Shown here one piece after another: positions 1 through 8,847 of a DNA stretch of 64,000 nucleotides. The position numbers and the translations under genes were made by a program. Source of the stretch: Casimicrobiaceae bacterium (GTDB lineage: Bacteria; Pseudomonadota; Gammaproteobacteria; Burkholderiales; Casimicrobiaceae). Position 1 is the stretch's first letter; the number at the start of each line of letters is the position of its first letter. The notes below the pieces were generated by a model. It was not told the DNA's origin. It saw nothing but the letters and a program-made list of their open reading frames with translations, and searched no databases. Location of the stretch: assembly GCA_026646885.1 (NCBI GenBank), contig JAPKHK010000009.1:1-64000 (forward strand), written 5' to 3'.

Positions 1-89
1 CTCGCGATGACGGGCATTGTGGCTTACTTCAGACTGTCCCGCAGATGTCTTTACACAGTCTGCGCGGGGCGCCTTTTCTCTTGAACGGA

Positions 90-884
90 CTAGACCGCCA
101 CCGGCGCCTTGATCGCCGGGTGGCACTGGTAATCAAGTATCTCGAAGTCCTCGAACGTGTACTCGAACAGTGATGGCGGCCGCCGCCTGATCCGCAGCCG
201 CGGCAATGGCAGGGGGGTGCGCGAGAGCTGGGCCTCGACTTGCTCGAGGTGGTTGAGGTAAAGGTGGCAGTCGCCTCCCGTCCAGATGAATTCGCCGACG
301 CCGAGATCACACTGCTGGGCAACCATGTGCGTCAAAAGCGCATAGCTGGCGATATTGAAAGGCACCCCTAGAAAGACGTCGGCACTGCGCTGGTAGAGCT
401 GGCAGGAAAGACGGTCCTCGGCGACGTAGAACTGAAAGAAGGCGTGGCAGGGCGGCAGCGCCATGAGCGGAATGTCGGCCACATTCCACGCAGAAACGAC
501 GAGCCGGCGTGAATCGGGGTTGCGCTTGATGTCGGCGAGCACTTGCCCCAACTGGTCGACATGCCGTCCGTCCGGCGCCGGCCAACTGCGCCACTGATAG
601 CCGTAAATGGGGCCGAGTTCCCCATCGGCCTTCGCCCACTCATCCCAGATCGTCACTCCGGCGGCCTGCAGTGAACGCACGTTGGTTTCGCCGCGCAAGA
701 ACCACAGCAACTCGTGAATGATCGATTTGAGGTGCACTTTCTTGGTAGTGACCAGAGGAAAACCGGCCGCGAGGTCGAAGCGCATCTGGTGTCCGAAACG
801 GGAGAGGGTTCCCGTGCCGGTGCGGTCTTCCTTGCGCGTGCCTCCTTGGAGCAAGAGGCGCATCAAATCGAGGTAGGTTTGCAT
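90..884 (-). CDS. thyA: Thymidylate synthase
   Basis: This enzyme methylates dUMP to dTMP using methylene-tetrahydrofolate and is cytosolic. From the ATG at 884 the protein is 264 aa, exactly the usual bacterial ThyA length. The longer reading frame to 926 adds 14 non-conserved residues, so 884 was chosen. The catalytic cysteine is C146 in [12 protein letters not shown], and the nucleotide-binding segment [12 protein letters not shown] follows. It is the last gene of the long minus-strand run, about 100 bases after the LON-domain gene. Its usual partner folA is separate, at 33363-33944. Bases 1-89 beyond its stop hold an 8-bp inverted repeat (31-38/55-62) and no gene that can be supported. 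Confidence 0.97.
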   Translation of the reverse strand: MQTYLDLMRLLLQGGTRKEDRTGTGTLSRFGHQMRFDLAAGFPLVTTKKVHLKSIIHELLWFLRGETNVRSLQAAGVTIWDEWAKADGELGPIYGYQWRSWPAPDGRHVDQLGQVLADIKRNPDSRRLVVSAWNVADIPLMALPPCHAFFQFYVAEDRLSCQLYQRSADVFLGVPFNIASYALLTHMVAQQCDLGVGEFIWTGGDCHLYLNHLEQVEAQLSRTPLPLPRLRIRRRPPSLFEYTFEDFEILDYQCHPAIKAPVAV

Positions 885-984
885 AGGCTTCGCGCTTGAT
901 GGTGGTTTGGGAACGCCTCGGCGCAAGCCGGCGCGGGCGCCGGAAAGGGCGTGAACCGATTTGCAAAGGTTGCGGCGGCGGATC

Positions 985-1575
985 TCACAGTAGACCCTCG
1001 CGCTTGAGGTATTGCTCCAGGACCTGCAGGCGCACGACGCAGTCGTTGACTTCGAGCATGTTTTGCTTGATCGACGCCCGCAGCGGAAGGATCTCCGCCA
1101 GGCGATAGCTCACCCAAGAGGCATCATCGAAGGAGCGCTCTGTGCCGAAGCGTTCTTCCCCAATTCGGCTCATCAGCAATTCCAGGAGTTTTGCCATGGG
1201 TAGCTGCGCGTCGGCAATGCGCGGTCGAGGCTCGGTGGCGAGAAGCTGCACGTCCGCAATGATCAATCCATCCGCTTCTACGTGGTGCGTCTTCACCATG
1301 AAGCGCTGCCCGCCCTGTACCGCCAGGTGCAGGATGCCCAACTGCGGCATGTCCCAAGTGCGAGTGTGGGCCAGCGTGCCTATAGGGGCAAAAGCGACCG
1401 GCGGCTGATTCGGCGTGGCGACTTCCTCACCCTCGGTGAGCAAGCAGATGCCAAATGGCTGGTCGGCCTTGAAGCGCTCCGCTGCCATGTCGAGGTAGCG
1501 TTGTTCGTACACCTTGAGCGGCAGCATTCCGCCCGGAAAGAGCACCGTCTTCAAGGGAAACAGCGGTAGGGTCAT
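985..1575 (-). CDS. LON peptidase substrate-binding domain protein
   Basis: This is a stand-alone LON N-terminal (substrate-binding, PUA-like) domain protein of about 196 aa, with no ATPase or protease domain. The N-terminus [19 protein letters not shown] is the family signature, and the region [23 protein letters not shown] follows. The ATG at 1575 gives the canonical MTLPLFPL start; an upstream ATG at 1614 would add 13 residues. Such proteins are common beside folate or quinone genes in beta- and gammaproteobacteria, but their cellular role is not settled. It lies between the Gx transporter gene and thyA in the same orientation. Confidence 0.88.
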   Translation of the reverse strand: MTLPLFPLKTVLFPGGMLPLKVYEQRYLDMAAERFKADQPFGICLLTEGEEVATPNQPPVAFAPIGTLAHTRTWDMPQLGILHLAVQGGQRFMVKTHHVEADGLIIADVQLLATEPRPRIADAQLPMAKLLELLMSRIGEERFGTERSFDDASWVSYRLAEILPLRASIKQNMLEVNDCVVRLQVLEQYLKREGLL

Positions 1576-1679
1576 CGTGCCTTGGGCGCGCGGCAGGCGC
1601 AGCCAGGAGAGCATCTTCAAGGTCGACTCAGCGCCGCAGGGGCGAATGCGCGGTGGAAGAAAGGCAGCATTGGTGCATT

Positions 1680-2204
1680 CTAGCCTGCCCCACGTTCTGG
1701 TTCCATAAGCGCCTGAGTGGCGAGGCCATTGACGAAGCCGAACACCAGCGCCGCTCCTGCGAAGATCGGCAGCAGGCGCCACAGAGCGGGACTGGGAATG
1801 AACCAGAAATAAACCACCGCGAGTTGCGCACCAAGGTGCGCGAAGGCTGCGAGGACGCTGTGGGTTACGGCGCCGAAGATTGCTTTCGGCAGACGCACCG
1901 AAACTGCCAAGACCAGCAAGCTTGCCAACGCGCCGCCGAGGCTAAGTATGAATCCTGGGGAAAGAAAATTGCCCAGAACCAAGCTGGCCACGGTCACGCG
2001 CAAGAGGCTGACCCAGCCCGCCGCCCGCCATCCATGGCGCAGGAGCACCAGCAGGGTGACGATGTTGGCGATCCCCGGCTTCACGCCGGGGATGGGGGAG
2101 GGCAGTGCGGCTTCGGCAAGCGCCAAGGCAGTTGCCGCAGCCGCCAGTCGTGCGATGGCCCAATCATCGCCGCGCACTTCGAGTTCAGTAGACGACCGAG
2201 TCAA
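1680..2204 (-). CDS. Gx transporter family membrane protein (heptaprenyl diphosphate synthase component I-like)
   Basis: This is a small hydrophobic protein of the Gx/heptaprenyl-diphosphate-synthase component I family. It has about four to five membrane segments and the conserved LPSPIPGVKPGIANIVTLL segment near the N-terminus. The product overlaps the upstream NusG-II gene, so the start must be non-ATG: the TTG at 2204 or the GTG at 2177 are the best candidates, and neither has a strong ribosome binding site. The family is believed to be an S-component-like membrane transporter; the substrate is unknown. Pairing with a NusG-II domain protein is recurrent, often near ApbE or Rnf genes, which suggests a shared envelope role. 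Confidence 0.8.
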   Translation of the reverse strand: MTRSSTELEVRGDDWAIARLAAAATALALAEAALPSPIPGVKPGIANIVTLLVLLRHGWRAAGWVSLLRVTVASLVLGNFLSPGFILSLGGALASLLVLAVSVRLPKAIFGAVTHSVLAAFAHLGAQLAVVYFWFIPSPALWRLLPIFAGAALVFGFVNGLATQALMEPERGAG

Positions 2205-2550
2205 AGCGCCGCTCCCGGCCCGCCAGTTCGACGCTGGTTTGGTTCGGCAGGCACAAGGCGAGATCGCCGGCATCTGTCAGCCAGCCGCGCTGAACGCAGA
2301 GCTGCCGGGGACTTGGGTCCTGTGCAACCCGTGCCTTTCCGCCCCTAATTTCCACCAGCGTGATTCCCAGCGGACCCTGCATCGCCAGCTTGCGATCACG
2401 CCGTAGATCGAGCTCGGCGACCAATTTGCCACTGGCACGCAGGAGCGCTTTTTCTGGCAGGCCGGCGGTGGGCTGCCAAATCAGGGCGAAGCCGAAGGCG
2501 GTCAAACCCAGCACTGAGACAAACCAGTCGCCCGCCCGGAGGCGGCGCAT
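2185..2550 (-). CDS. NusG domain II-containing protein
   Basis: This is a short protein of about 121 aa with one N-terminal transmembrane anchor (WFVSVLGLTAFGFALIW) and a C-terminal extracytoplasmic domain of the NusG domain II type. The ATG at 2550 puts the anchor close to the N-terminus; a GTG at 2580 would add ten residues. It overlaps the following Gx transporter gene, which implies translational coupling. It starts about 40 bases after rapZ, or 10 if the GTG is used. The function of this family is unknown, and it is unrelated to the transcription factor NusG beyond the fold. Confidence 0.82.
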   Translation of the reverse strand: MRRLRAGDWFVSVLGLTAFGFALIWQPTAGLPEKALLRASGKLVAELDLRRDRKLAMQGPLGITLVEIRGGKARVAQDPSPRQLCVQRGWLTDAGDLALCLPNQTSVELAGRERRFDSVVY

Positions 2551-2590
2551 TTGACCGGCGAGGCCGCTCGGTATGCCCACGGGAACTCGC

Positions 2591-3427
2591 TCAGCCTAGC
2601 TCGCGATGGCGGCGCAGCGTCTGGTACTGCGCGCAAAACGCTGCTCCGAGACGTTCGACGAGGTACACCGAGCGGTGCCTGCCGCCGGTGCAGCCGATGG
2701 CGACGGTGAGGTAATTGCGGTTGTCCAGCGCATAAGCGGGGAGCCACTTGCTCAGGTAGTTCCGGATGTCTGCGTACATATTCTCGACCTCGCCATGGGC
2801 CTCGAGGAAAGCGACCACAGCCGTGTCTTTGCCGGTGAGCGCGGCAAGCTGCGGCTCATAGTGAGGGTTAGGAAGGCAGCGAACATCGAACACCAGATCG
2901 GCATCCAGCGGCACACCGTGCTTGAAGCCGAAGCTCTGGAACAGCAAAGTCATGCGCGCCGCGTCGATGCTGATGAAGTCTTTGATCCAGCCGCGTAGCG
3001 CATGGGCCGACAAGTCGCTGGTATCGACGTGATAGCCCAAGTTTGCCAGATCGGCGAGCATTTGCCGTTCGAGTAGGATGGCTTCATGCAGAGTTCGGTC
3101 GTCGCGAGAAAGCGGATGCCGGCGCCGCGTTTCCGAAAAGCGCTTGACCAGGGTTTCGGTTTTGGCATCGAGGTAGAGGAATCGCACGCTCCAGCCTTGA
3201 GTCCGCAATTCGTCCAGGAACTGGGGGAAGTTGCCAAGGCTGTCCGCGGACTTGACCTCGAGGCTGATGGCCACGCGATCGCAACGATCGCCCTGCAGGT
3301 ATGCTGCGAGCGGCGCAACGAGCGGGGCGGGCAGGTTGCCTACGGCATAATATCCGCTGTCCTCAAGGGCACCTAGGGCGACGCTCTTACCCGATCCGGA
3401 AACGCCACCAATCAACAAGAGATCCAT
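2591..3427 (-). CDS. rapZ: RNase adapter protein RapZ
   Basis: This is a P-loop nucleotide-binding protein of 278 aa, full length for RapZ/YvcJ. The Walker A motif GVSGSGKS is at residues 8-15, and the conserved C-terminal segment with GCTGGRHRSV (about residues 247-256) is present. In E. coli RapZ binds glucosamine-6-phosphate and guides RNase E to the GlmZ small RNA, and it also interacts with QseE/QseF. Here it follows hprK by about 55 bases, as in many proteobacteria. Whether GlmY/GlmZ-like RNAs exist in this organism cannot be seen from the window. Confidence 0.96.
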   Translation of the reverse strand: MDLLLIGGVSGSGKSVALGALEDSGYYAVGNLPAPLVAPLAAYLQGDRCDRVAISLEVKSADSLGNFPQFLDELRTQGWSVRFLYLDAKTETLVKRFSETRRRHPLSRDDRTLHEAILLERQMLADLANLGYHVDTSDLSAHALRGWIKDFISIDAARMTLLFQSFGFKHGVPLDADLVFDVRCLPNPHYEPQLAALTGKDTAVVAFLEAHGEVENMYADIRNYLSKWLPAYALDNRNYLTVAIGCTGGRHRSVYLVERLGAAFCAQYQTLRRHRELG

Positions 3428-3483
3428 GAGTGATCGTGCCTGGACGATTTGGGGTGCCGCGCATGGAGCGCGATTCGGGCCGT

Positions 3484-4428
3484 TCAGCCGCCTTCTTCCA
3501 GCAACTTCTGCTGCCGGTCAATGAAGTCTTTGGTGCTGTCTATGCCGCGAAGCTGGAGCACGTAGTTGCGTACGGCGGCTTCAACGAGCACCGCGAGGTT
3601 GCGGCCCGCCGCCACCGGTATTGTGACTTTGCGGATGTTGACGCCCAGGATTTCCTGATAGGTGGCGTTTACTTGGAGGCGGTCGAGGTCACTGAAGCGC
3701 TCGTCGCTGTGATCCTCGAGTTGAACGATCAGCTTCAGAGTCTTGCGGGGCCTTACCGCGGTTTCGCCGAAGATCGTGCGAATATTCAGGATGCCGATGC
3801 CACGCACCTCCAAAAAATCCTTGAGCACGGCTGGGCACCGCCCTTCCAGCGTATCGGGAGAAATGCGATAGAGCTCGACGATGTCATCGGCGATCAGCCC
3901 GTGCCCGCGACTGATCAGCTCCAGAGCCAGTTCGCTCTTGCCTATCGCGGAGGCTCCAGCGATCAACACCCCCAGCTCCAGCACATCGAGAAACACGCCG
4001 TGCATGGTCGCGGTTTCTGCCAGCATGCGCGAGAGGTAGAGCCGAAAGACATCCACCAGATGCGGACTGGGCTGGGGGGAGGTGAACAGCGCGACGTTGT
4101 AGCGATCACATTGCTCGATCAAATAGTCTGGCGCCGCCTCGCCGTTGGCCACCGCGATGGTGACCAGATCTGCGGTAAAAAGCCGGTCGACGTGCTCCCT
4201 GACCGCGCGTTCTTCGAGCGCGCGCAAGTATCCCAACTCCGCGGCGCCTAGAATCTGCATGCGGAAGGGATGGATGAAATTCATGTGCCCCACCTGGCCG
4301 ATGGTGGGCTTGAGAGCGGCATCGCCGGCCAATTTACGATGCCCGCCCTGATGTCCCGCAAGCCAGGTCAGGCCCAGTTTCTGCCGGTTGTCGTGAAAGA
4401 GCTTCTCGACACTGACCTGGCGCATCAT
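3484..4428 (-). CDS. hprK: HPr kinase/phosphorylase
   Basis: This bifunctional enzyme phosphorylates and dephosphorylates a serine of HPr or its paralogue. The protein from the ATG at 4428 (or the next ATG, 4425) is about 314 aa, normal for HprK. The P-loop GASAIGKS lies in the middle of the protein, followed by the HprK signature GIGILNIRTIFGETAVR. The start was chosen because upstream residues in the longer frame are the shadow of ptsN, whose stop lies 5 bases upstream. The gene sits between ptsN and rapZ. No ptsH, ptsI or manX gene follows here, so the HPr substrate must be encoded elsewhere. Confidence 0.95.
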   Translation of the reverse strand: MMRQVSVEKLFHDNRQKLGLTWLAGHQGGHRKLAGDAALKPTIGQVGHMNFIHPFRMQILGAAELGYLRALEERAVREHVDRLFTADLVTIAVANGEAAPDYLIEQCDRYNVALFTSPQPSPHLVDVFRLYLSRMLAETATMHGVFLDVLELGVLIAGASAIGKSELALELISRGHGLIADDIVELYRISPDTLEGRCPAVLKDFLEVRGIGILNIRTIFGETAVRPRKTLKLIVQLEDHSDERFSDLDRLQVNATYQEILGVNIRKVTIPVAAGRNLAVLVEAAVRNYVLQLRGIDSTKDFIDRQQKLLEEGG

Positions 4429-4432
4429 CGCC

Positions 4433-4903
4433 TCATTTCGGAAGATCGGGCCAGGCGACGAAGAGGGCATGAAGCGTGGCCGCATCGGGGGCAGTGGCCA
4501 GGCGGTCGCGAAATCCCTTGTCACTGAACATCTGGGCCAGTTCGGAGAGAATTTCCAGATGAACTTCGGTGGCATCCTCGGGCACCAGCAGAACGAAGAT
4601 CTGCGACACCGGGCGGCCGTCCGGCGCCTCGAACGGAATAGGATCTCTGGTGCGAACGAAGGCGCCAACCGCGTCGCGCAACCCCTTGATGCGACCGTGC
4701 GGAATTGCTACACCTTGCCCCAGGCCGGTGGAGCCGAGGCGTTCGCGGGCGAAGAGACTGTCGTAGATTAGTGCCCGGCTCAGGCCACGGTGGTTTTCGA
4801 AGAGCAAGCCAACTTGCTCGAAAACCCGCTTCTTGCTCGCCACATCCAGATCGACCAGGACGTGTTCAGCGGGCAGAAGCGGGGCAATGCGATTCATGTT
4901 CAT
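4433..4903 (-). CDS. ptsN: Nitrogen-regulatory PTS IIA protein PtsN
   Basis: This is an EIIA-fructose-type domain protein of 156 aa, the regulatory IIA component of the nitrogen PTS. The phosphoacceptor histidine is H69 in GVAIPHGR. PtsN-type proteins balance potassium, nitrogen and carbon responses by phosphorylation state and have no sugar permease. It follows hpf across a 104-base gap that contains a GC-rich hairpin with a T-run, so it can be partly uncoupled from rpoN-hpf transcription. It precedes hprK by only a few bases. Confidence 0.95.
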   Translation of the reverse strand: MNMNRIAPLLPAEHVLVDLDVASKKRVFEQVGLLFENHRGLSRALIYDSLFARERLGSTGLGQGVAIPHGRIKGLRDAVGAFVRTRDPIPFEAPDGRPVSQIFVLLVPEDATEVHLEILSELAQMFSDKGFRDRLATAPDAATLHALFVAWPDLPK

Positions 4904-4941
4904 CTCGGCTTACGAAGAGGCCACCGCGGGCGACCCTGGAG

Positions 4942-4978
4942 AAAAACCGCCCCCGGGGCCGGGCTGCGGCCGGGGCGG
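4942..4978 (-). terminator. Intrinsic terminator/attenuator between hpf and ptsN
   Basis: On the minus strand a GC-rich hairpin (outer arms CCGCCCC and GGGGCGG with an inner GGCC/GGCC stem) is followed directly by TTTTTC. It lies between hpf and ptsN, so it should limit read-through from the rpoN-hpf transcript. Evidence is sequence only. Confidence 0.7.
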
Positions 4979-5007
4979 CGAGCAAAAAACACTAAATTCT
5001 AGCGCAA

Positions 5008-5340
5008 TCACCCCTCGTCTAGCGATTGCCGCTTGGCGGCAGTGCCCTCGTGACGCTGGCCGTTGCGTTTCTCCTTGTGCTTCAAGACCTGTCGATCGAG
5101 CTTGTCGGCCAGGAGGTCGATCGCTGCGTACATATCCTCGTCAATGGCCTCGGCGTGCAGGTCGCGTCCGCTGACGTGGACGTTGGCTTCCACCTTCTGC
5201 CTCAGCTTGTCCACCGAGAGAATCACGTTCACGTCGATGACATGATCGAAATGACGTGCGACCCGTTCGAGCTTTGCAATCACGTAATCGCGCAGCGCCG
5301 GGGTTATCTCGAGGTGATGTCCGGAGAGGTTTAGGTTCAT
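5008..5340 (-). CDS. hpf: Ribosome hibernation-promoting factor (short form)
   Basis: This is a 110-aa ribosome-binding stress factor of the HPF/RaiA family, which promotes 100S dimer formation in stationary phase. It starts MNLNLSGHHLEITPALRDYV, the typical N-terminus, and ends in a basic tail rich in lysine and arginine. Its length is that of the short HPF form without the C-terminal dimerisation domain. It lies 30 bases downstream of rpoN, the conserved position. Confidence 0.95.
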   Translation of the reverse strand: MNLNLSGHHLEITPALRDYVIAKLERVARHFDHVIDVNVILSVDKLRQKVEANVHVSGRDLHAEAIDEDMYAAIDLLADKLDRQVLKHKEKRNGQRHEGTAAKRQSLDEG

Positions 5341-5370
5341 TGAGGCCTCCTTGTGGTTGAGGTGTTTCCG

Positions 5371-6819
5371 CTACAGGGTCTTGCGGAGGTTGACCGGGGC
5401 GATTTGCAACGATTCCCGGTATTTGGCGATGGTTCGCCGGGCCACGACGATGCCTTGGCCGCCAAGGATCTCGGCGATCTTGCTGTCGGTCAGGGGCTGT
5501 CGCGGGTTCTCGTTGGCAACCAGTTGCTTGATCAGGGCGCGGATGGCCGTGGCCGAGCATGCGCCACCAGTGTCCGTTGCGACATGGCTGCCAAAGAAGT
5601 ACTTCAATTCGAATGTTCCGCGCGGTGTGAGCATGTACTTCTGGGTCGTCACACGCGAGATCGTCGATTCGTGCAAGCCGAGTTCGTCCGCAATTTCGCG
5701 CAGCACCAGGGGGCGCATGGCGACTTCGCCATGATCCAGGAAATGCCTTTGTCTTTCCACGATGGCTTGAGACACTCGCAAGATCGTCTCGCAGCGCTGC
5801 TGGACGTTGCGAATGAGCCACTTGGCTTCCTGCAACTGCCCGGCAAGCGGGGAACCGGCTGTCTCACGCTGCTTGCCTAGAATATCGGCGTAGATGCGGT
5901 TGAGCTTGAGCCGTGGCACGGCGCCCTCATTGAGCACCGCGCTCCAGCGCCCCTTGACCTTGCGCACGACGACGTCGGGCACCACGTAACGCGTTTCCGC
6001 CTGGCCAAAGCTTGCGCCGGGCCGAGGGTTGAGCGATTGGATCAGCTGCTGAGTTTCCCTAAGGGCTTGATCGTCGCAGCGCAGCACGCGCTTCAAGCGC
6101 GCGAAATCCCGCTGGGCCAGGAGTTCAAGATGCTCCATGACCAGCTTGAGCGCCAGCGCCCGGCGCGGTGTGTCGACGGGGAGCGCGCGCAGCTGAATGG
6201 ACAGACACTCCGCCGGACTGCGTGCACCCACCCCGCAGGGATCGAGATGCTGGAGATGCTGCAAGGCGATGGCCAGCTCCTCGGGCTCGACTTCCAGCTC
6301 TTGTGGACAGAGCGCGGCTAGCTCGTCCGGGCCGATCTCCAGGTAGCCGTCGTCACTGAGATTGTCGATGAGCAGTGTAACCAGGCCTCGGTCGCGCGCA
6401 GAAAGGGGAAGAAGTGAAAGCTGCTGCAACAAGTGTTCCCGCAGCGTCGGGTTCGCGGCCTGTTGCGGCGCGAAGCTCTCGTCATCATCCTGGTTGTTGC
6501 TGCCCCGCGAGGCTCGGTACTCGGCCCAGGACTCGAGGCTGGTCTCGGCCTCGTACGCCCCCCCCTCCGTGGGCGGACTATCGCTCACCGGTTCGGCGGG
6601 CGCCTCGGTTGGCGCGCTCTGCGGGCTCGCGTCGCGTCCAAAACCGCCCGCGGGCTCGTCGTCGAGATCGACACGTTCAAGCAGGGGATTGTCTTGAAGG
6701 AAACGCTCGACCTCCTGGTTGAGCTCCACCGTCGAGAGCTGCAGGAGCTTTATGGACTGCTGCAGCTGTGGTGTGAGGGTAAGGTGCTGCGTGAGCTTGA
6801 GCTGGAGACTGGGCTTCAT
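5371..6819 (-). CDS. rpoN: RNA polymerase sigma-54 factor
   Basis: Sigma-54 directs transcription from -24/-12 promoters with AAA+ activators. The ATG at 6819 gives MKPSLQLKLTQHLTLTPQLQ, the family's usual start; the 15 bases upstream add non-conserved residues from a TTG. The 482-aa protein has the glutamine-rich activator-interacting N-terminus, an acidic region, the core-binding domain and, near the C-terminus, the RpoN box ARRTIAKYRESL that reads the -24 element. A consensus sigma-54 promoter occurs in this window at 37654-37669, next to a sigma-54 activator gene. Confidence 0.97.
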   Translation of the reverse strand: MKPSLQLKLTQHLTLTPQLQQSIKLLQLSTVELNQEVERFLQDNPLLERVDLDDEPAGGFGRDASPQSAPTEAPAEPVSDSPPTEGGAYEAETSLESWAEYRASRGSNNQDDDESFAPQQAANPTLREHLLQQLSLLPLSARDRGLVTLLIDNLSDDGYLEIGPDELAALCPQELEVEPEELAIALQHLQHLDPCGVGARSPAECLSIQLRALPVDTPRRALALKLVMEHLELLAQRDFARLKRVLRCDDQALRETQQLIQSLNPRPGASFGQAETRYVVPDVVVRKVKGRWSAVLNEGAVPRLKLNRIYADILGKQRETAGSPLAGQLQEAKWLIRNVQQRCETILRVSQAIVERQRHFLDHGEVAMRPLVLREIADELGLHESTISRVTTQKYMLTPRGTFELKYFFGSHVATDTGGACSATAIRALIKQLVANENPRQPLTDSKIAEILGGQGIVVARRTIAKYRESLQIAPVNLRKTL

Positions 6820-6885
6820 ACTTGGGCTTGCCAAACGTGCTGCGTTCTTGGCCGCAGTTCCGGATTTCCGCTGCCGCTATTCGGA

Positions 6886-7608
6886 CTAGAGGCGGAAATG
6901 CTCTCCTAGATAGACCTTCCTGACGCTTTCATTATAAACAATTTCCTCGGGCTTACCGGAAGCCAAAACATGCCCCTCATTGATGATGTAGGCGCGGTCG
7001 CAGATTCCCAGCGTTTCCCGGACATTATGATCGGTGATCAGCACGCCGATGTCGCGCTCTTTCAGAAAGCCGATGATTTCCTGGATATCCAGCACGGCGA
7101 TCGGATCCACGCCGGCAAAGGGCTCGTCTAGCAGAATGAAGCGTGGCCGTGTCGCCAGCGCCCGCGCGATTTCCGTCCGTCGCCGCTCGCCTCCAGAGAG
7201 GCTGGCCGCCGGGCTATCACGCAGGTGCTCGATGGAAAGGTCCTCGAGCAGCGCGTCGAGGCGGTTCTCGAGTTCACTCCCGCTCAAGCCCTGGAGTTCG
7301 AGAATCGCACGGACATTCTCCGCCACGGTGAGTTTGCGGAAAATAGAAGCTTCTTGCGGCAGATAGGAAAGACCCAGCCGCGCTCGCAAATGGATGGGCA
7401 TCCGCGAAAGCTCCCGTCCGTCGAGGTGTATAGCGCCGCCGTCTACCGGGACGAGGCCGACGATCATGTAGAAACAGGTGGTCTTGCCCGCGCCATTGGG
7501 CCCGAGGAGTCCGACCACTTCGCCGCTTTGCACCTTTAGGGATACGTCTTCCACCACGGTGCGCGACCGATAGCGCTTCTTGAGCGACAGCGCCGCGAGT
7601 TCCGACAT
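6886..7608 (-). CDS. lptB: LPS export ABC transporter ATP-binding protein LptB
   Basis: This is the cytoplasmic ATPase that powers LPS extraction by LptFG and its passage across the LptC-LptA bridge. The 240-aa protein has Walker [10 protein letters not shown], signature LSGGERRR and Walker [11 protein letters not shown], followed by the LptB-typical [10 protein letters not shown]. Its start codon overlaps the lptA stop. lptF and lptG are not in the window, as is usual. Confidence 0.97.
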   Translation of the reverse strand: MSELAALSLKKRYRSRTVVEDVSLKVQSGEVVGLLGPNGAGKTTCFYMIVGLVPVDGGAIHLDGRELSRMPIHLRARLGLSYLPQEASIFRKLTVAENVRAILELQGLSGSELENRLDALLEDLSIEHLRDSPAASLSGGERRRTEIARALATRPRFILLDEPFAGVDPIAVLDIQEIIGFLKERDIGVLITDHNVRETLGICDRAYIINEGHVLASGKPEEIVYNESVRKVYLGEHFRL

Positions 7609-8183
7609 CAGTCGCTCGGCGGCGTGAGGTTGCTGCTGGGCTGAAGAGGCGGGCCGGCCGGTGCCTGGGTGGTGCCCGAAGGAGGCTTGCCGCTGGGCTG
7701 AAACATACCGCGAACCCGGCCGCCGCTTCCGGCATCGCCGCCCTTGGCTTCGAAGTACTCGGTGCCGGCGTTGTAGGAGATGAAGTTTCCCCGCAGTTCG
7801 TCCTGGCCGCGCTTGACCCGAGCTTTGTTGTAGAAACTCACCTGCTCGTCTTTCCCCCGGTACTCCACCCGCTCGCCGTAGCCTTCGACGTACTCCTCCA
7901 CGCCCTCGCGCTTTTGGCGGAAACTCACCGGCTTACCCCAAGCAGTCGCGTTCTGGCTGCCGTCCGGATTCTGCTGCACGACGACACGGTCGGCACGTAT
8001 CTGCATGGTGCCCTGTGTGACGACGACATTGCGCTCCCAAGTCGTGAGCTGTTTCTGGTCGTCCGCGCTCATGGTGTCGGCTTCCACCAGGATCGGCTTG
8101 TTGCGATCAGCCTTTTCCGCGAACGCCTGCGCTGCTCCCAGCACGAGAGCGGCTCCGAGTAGGTATGCTAGGGCGTCTTTCAA
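7608..8183 (-). CDS. lptA: LPS transport periplasmic protein LptA
   Basis: This is a periplasmic bridge protein of 191 aa. It has a signal peptide (about residues 1-22, ending at AQAFA) and an OstA-like beta-jellyroll domain beginning [20 protein letters not shown]. The C-terminal 40 residues are proline/glycine/serine-rich and probably disordered. It sits between lptC (9-base gap) and lptB (overlap), so the three are co-expressed. Confidence 0.94.
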   Translation of the reverse strand: MKDALAYLLGAALVLGAAQAFAEKADRNKPILVEADTMSADDQKQLTTWERNVVVTQGTMQIRADRVVVQQNPDGSQNATAWGKPVSFRQKREGVEEYVEGYGERVEYRGKDEQVSFYNKARVKRGQDELRGNFISYNAGTEYFEAKGGDAGSGGRVRGMFQPSGKPPSGTTQAPAGPPLQPSSNLTPPSD

Positions 8184-8192
8184 GTGTTTGTA

Positions 8193-8801
8193 TCAAGGGC
8201 CGGGTTTGATTTCGGCGCGTACTTTGGCGAGGATTTTGAGGGTCTCCTGCTTGCCATCGAAGCGCATGCCGACGCCTTGAATTATCGCACGACGGTCGGT
8301 GATCGTCACCGCTTGGTCTGTTTCCAGCCACTGGCGATCCGGGACCACTGTGAGTGACTCCGTGGCCAGGGTCACCTCGCCGCGGGGATCCTTGGCCCCT
8401 TCCGGGGGCGTGCGTACCACGCGAACGGAGCCGCGCAACAGGGCGCTGTTTCCATATTCTCGGACAACACCGGTGTTGGCGCGAGCTGCGATAGTGTACC
8501 CGCGAACGTCACGCGTGCGCAGCTCCGGTTCGAATACCAGGAGCGAACGGTCGTCCGGGTAGTGTTCTAGGCGCTTCGCGCGCAAGTTTTGGTAGGGGCG
8601 GCCATCTTCATCCAAGCGCGTGGCCAGGAAGCGCTCCAGGAAATAATCCGGCTCATGTTTGAGCGGCGTTTTTCGGCCAAAAAGTAGACCTGCCTCGACT
8701 TGCTGATCGAGCCAATAGGTAAGTAGCGCCAGAAGACCGAGCGCGACGGCCGGGAACCAGTTGACCAAGCGGTCTTGCCGCTGCCGCCAAATCGGTTTCA
8801 T
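8193..8801 (-). CDS. lptC: LPS export protein LptC
   Basis: This is a bitopic inner-membrane protein of 202 aa that passes LPS from LptBFG to LptA. One N-terminal membrane segment (VNWFPAVALGLLALLTYWL) is followed by a periplasmic LptC domain. In enterobacteria kdsC lies between kdsD and lptC. Here only 46 bases separate lptC from kdsD and no kdsC is present. Confidence 0.92.
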   Translation of the reverse strand: MKPIWRQRQDRLVNWFPAVALGLLALLTYWLDQQVEAGLLFGRKTPLKHEPDYFLERFLATRLDEDGRPYQNLRAKRLEHYPDDRSLLVFEPELRTRDVRGYTIAARANTGVVREYGNSALLRGSVRVVRTPPEGAKDPRGEVTLATESLTVVPDRQWLETDQAVTITDRRAIIQGVGMRFDGKQETLKILAKVRAEIKPGP

Positions 8802-8847
8802 AGCGAGATCGTCAGGAGCGTCGCGAGCGTGAGCATCACCCTTGTCC

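Noticed and set aside
1-89. A partial gene running off the left edge on the minus strand (ATG near 16)
   Set aside because: Only five codons would be visible, with no ribosome binding site that decides it, so it cannot be supported.
3430-4251. A 273-codon plus-strand ORF
   Set aside because: It is fully antisense to hprK, which has its P-loop and signature motif on the other strand.
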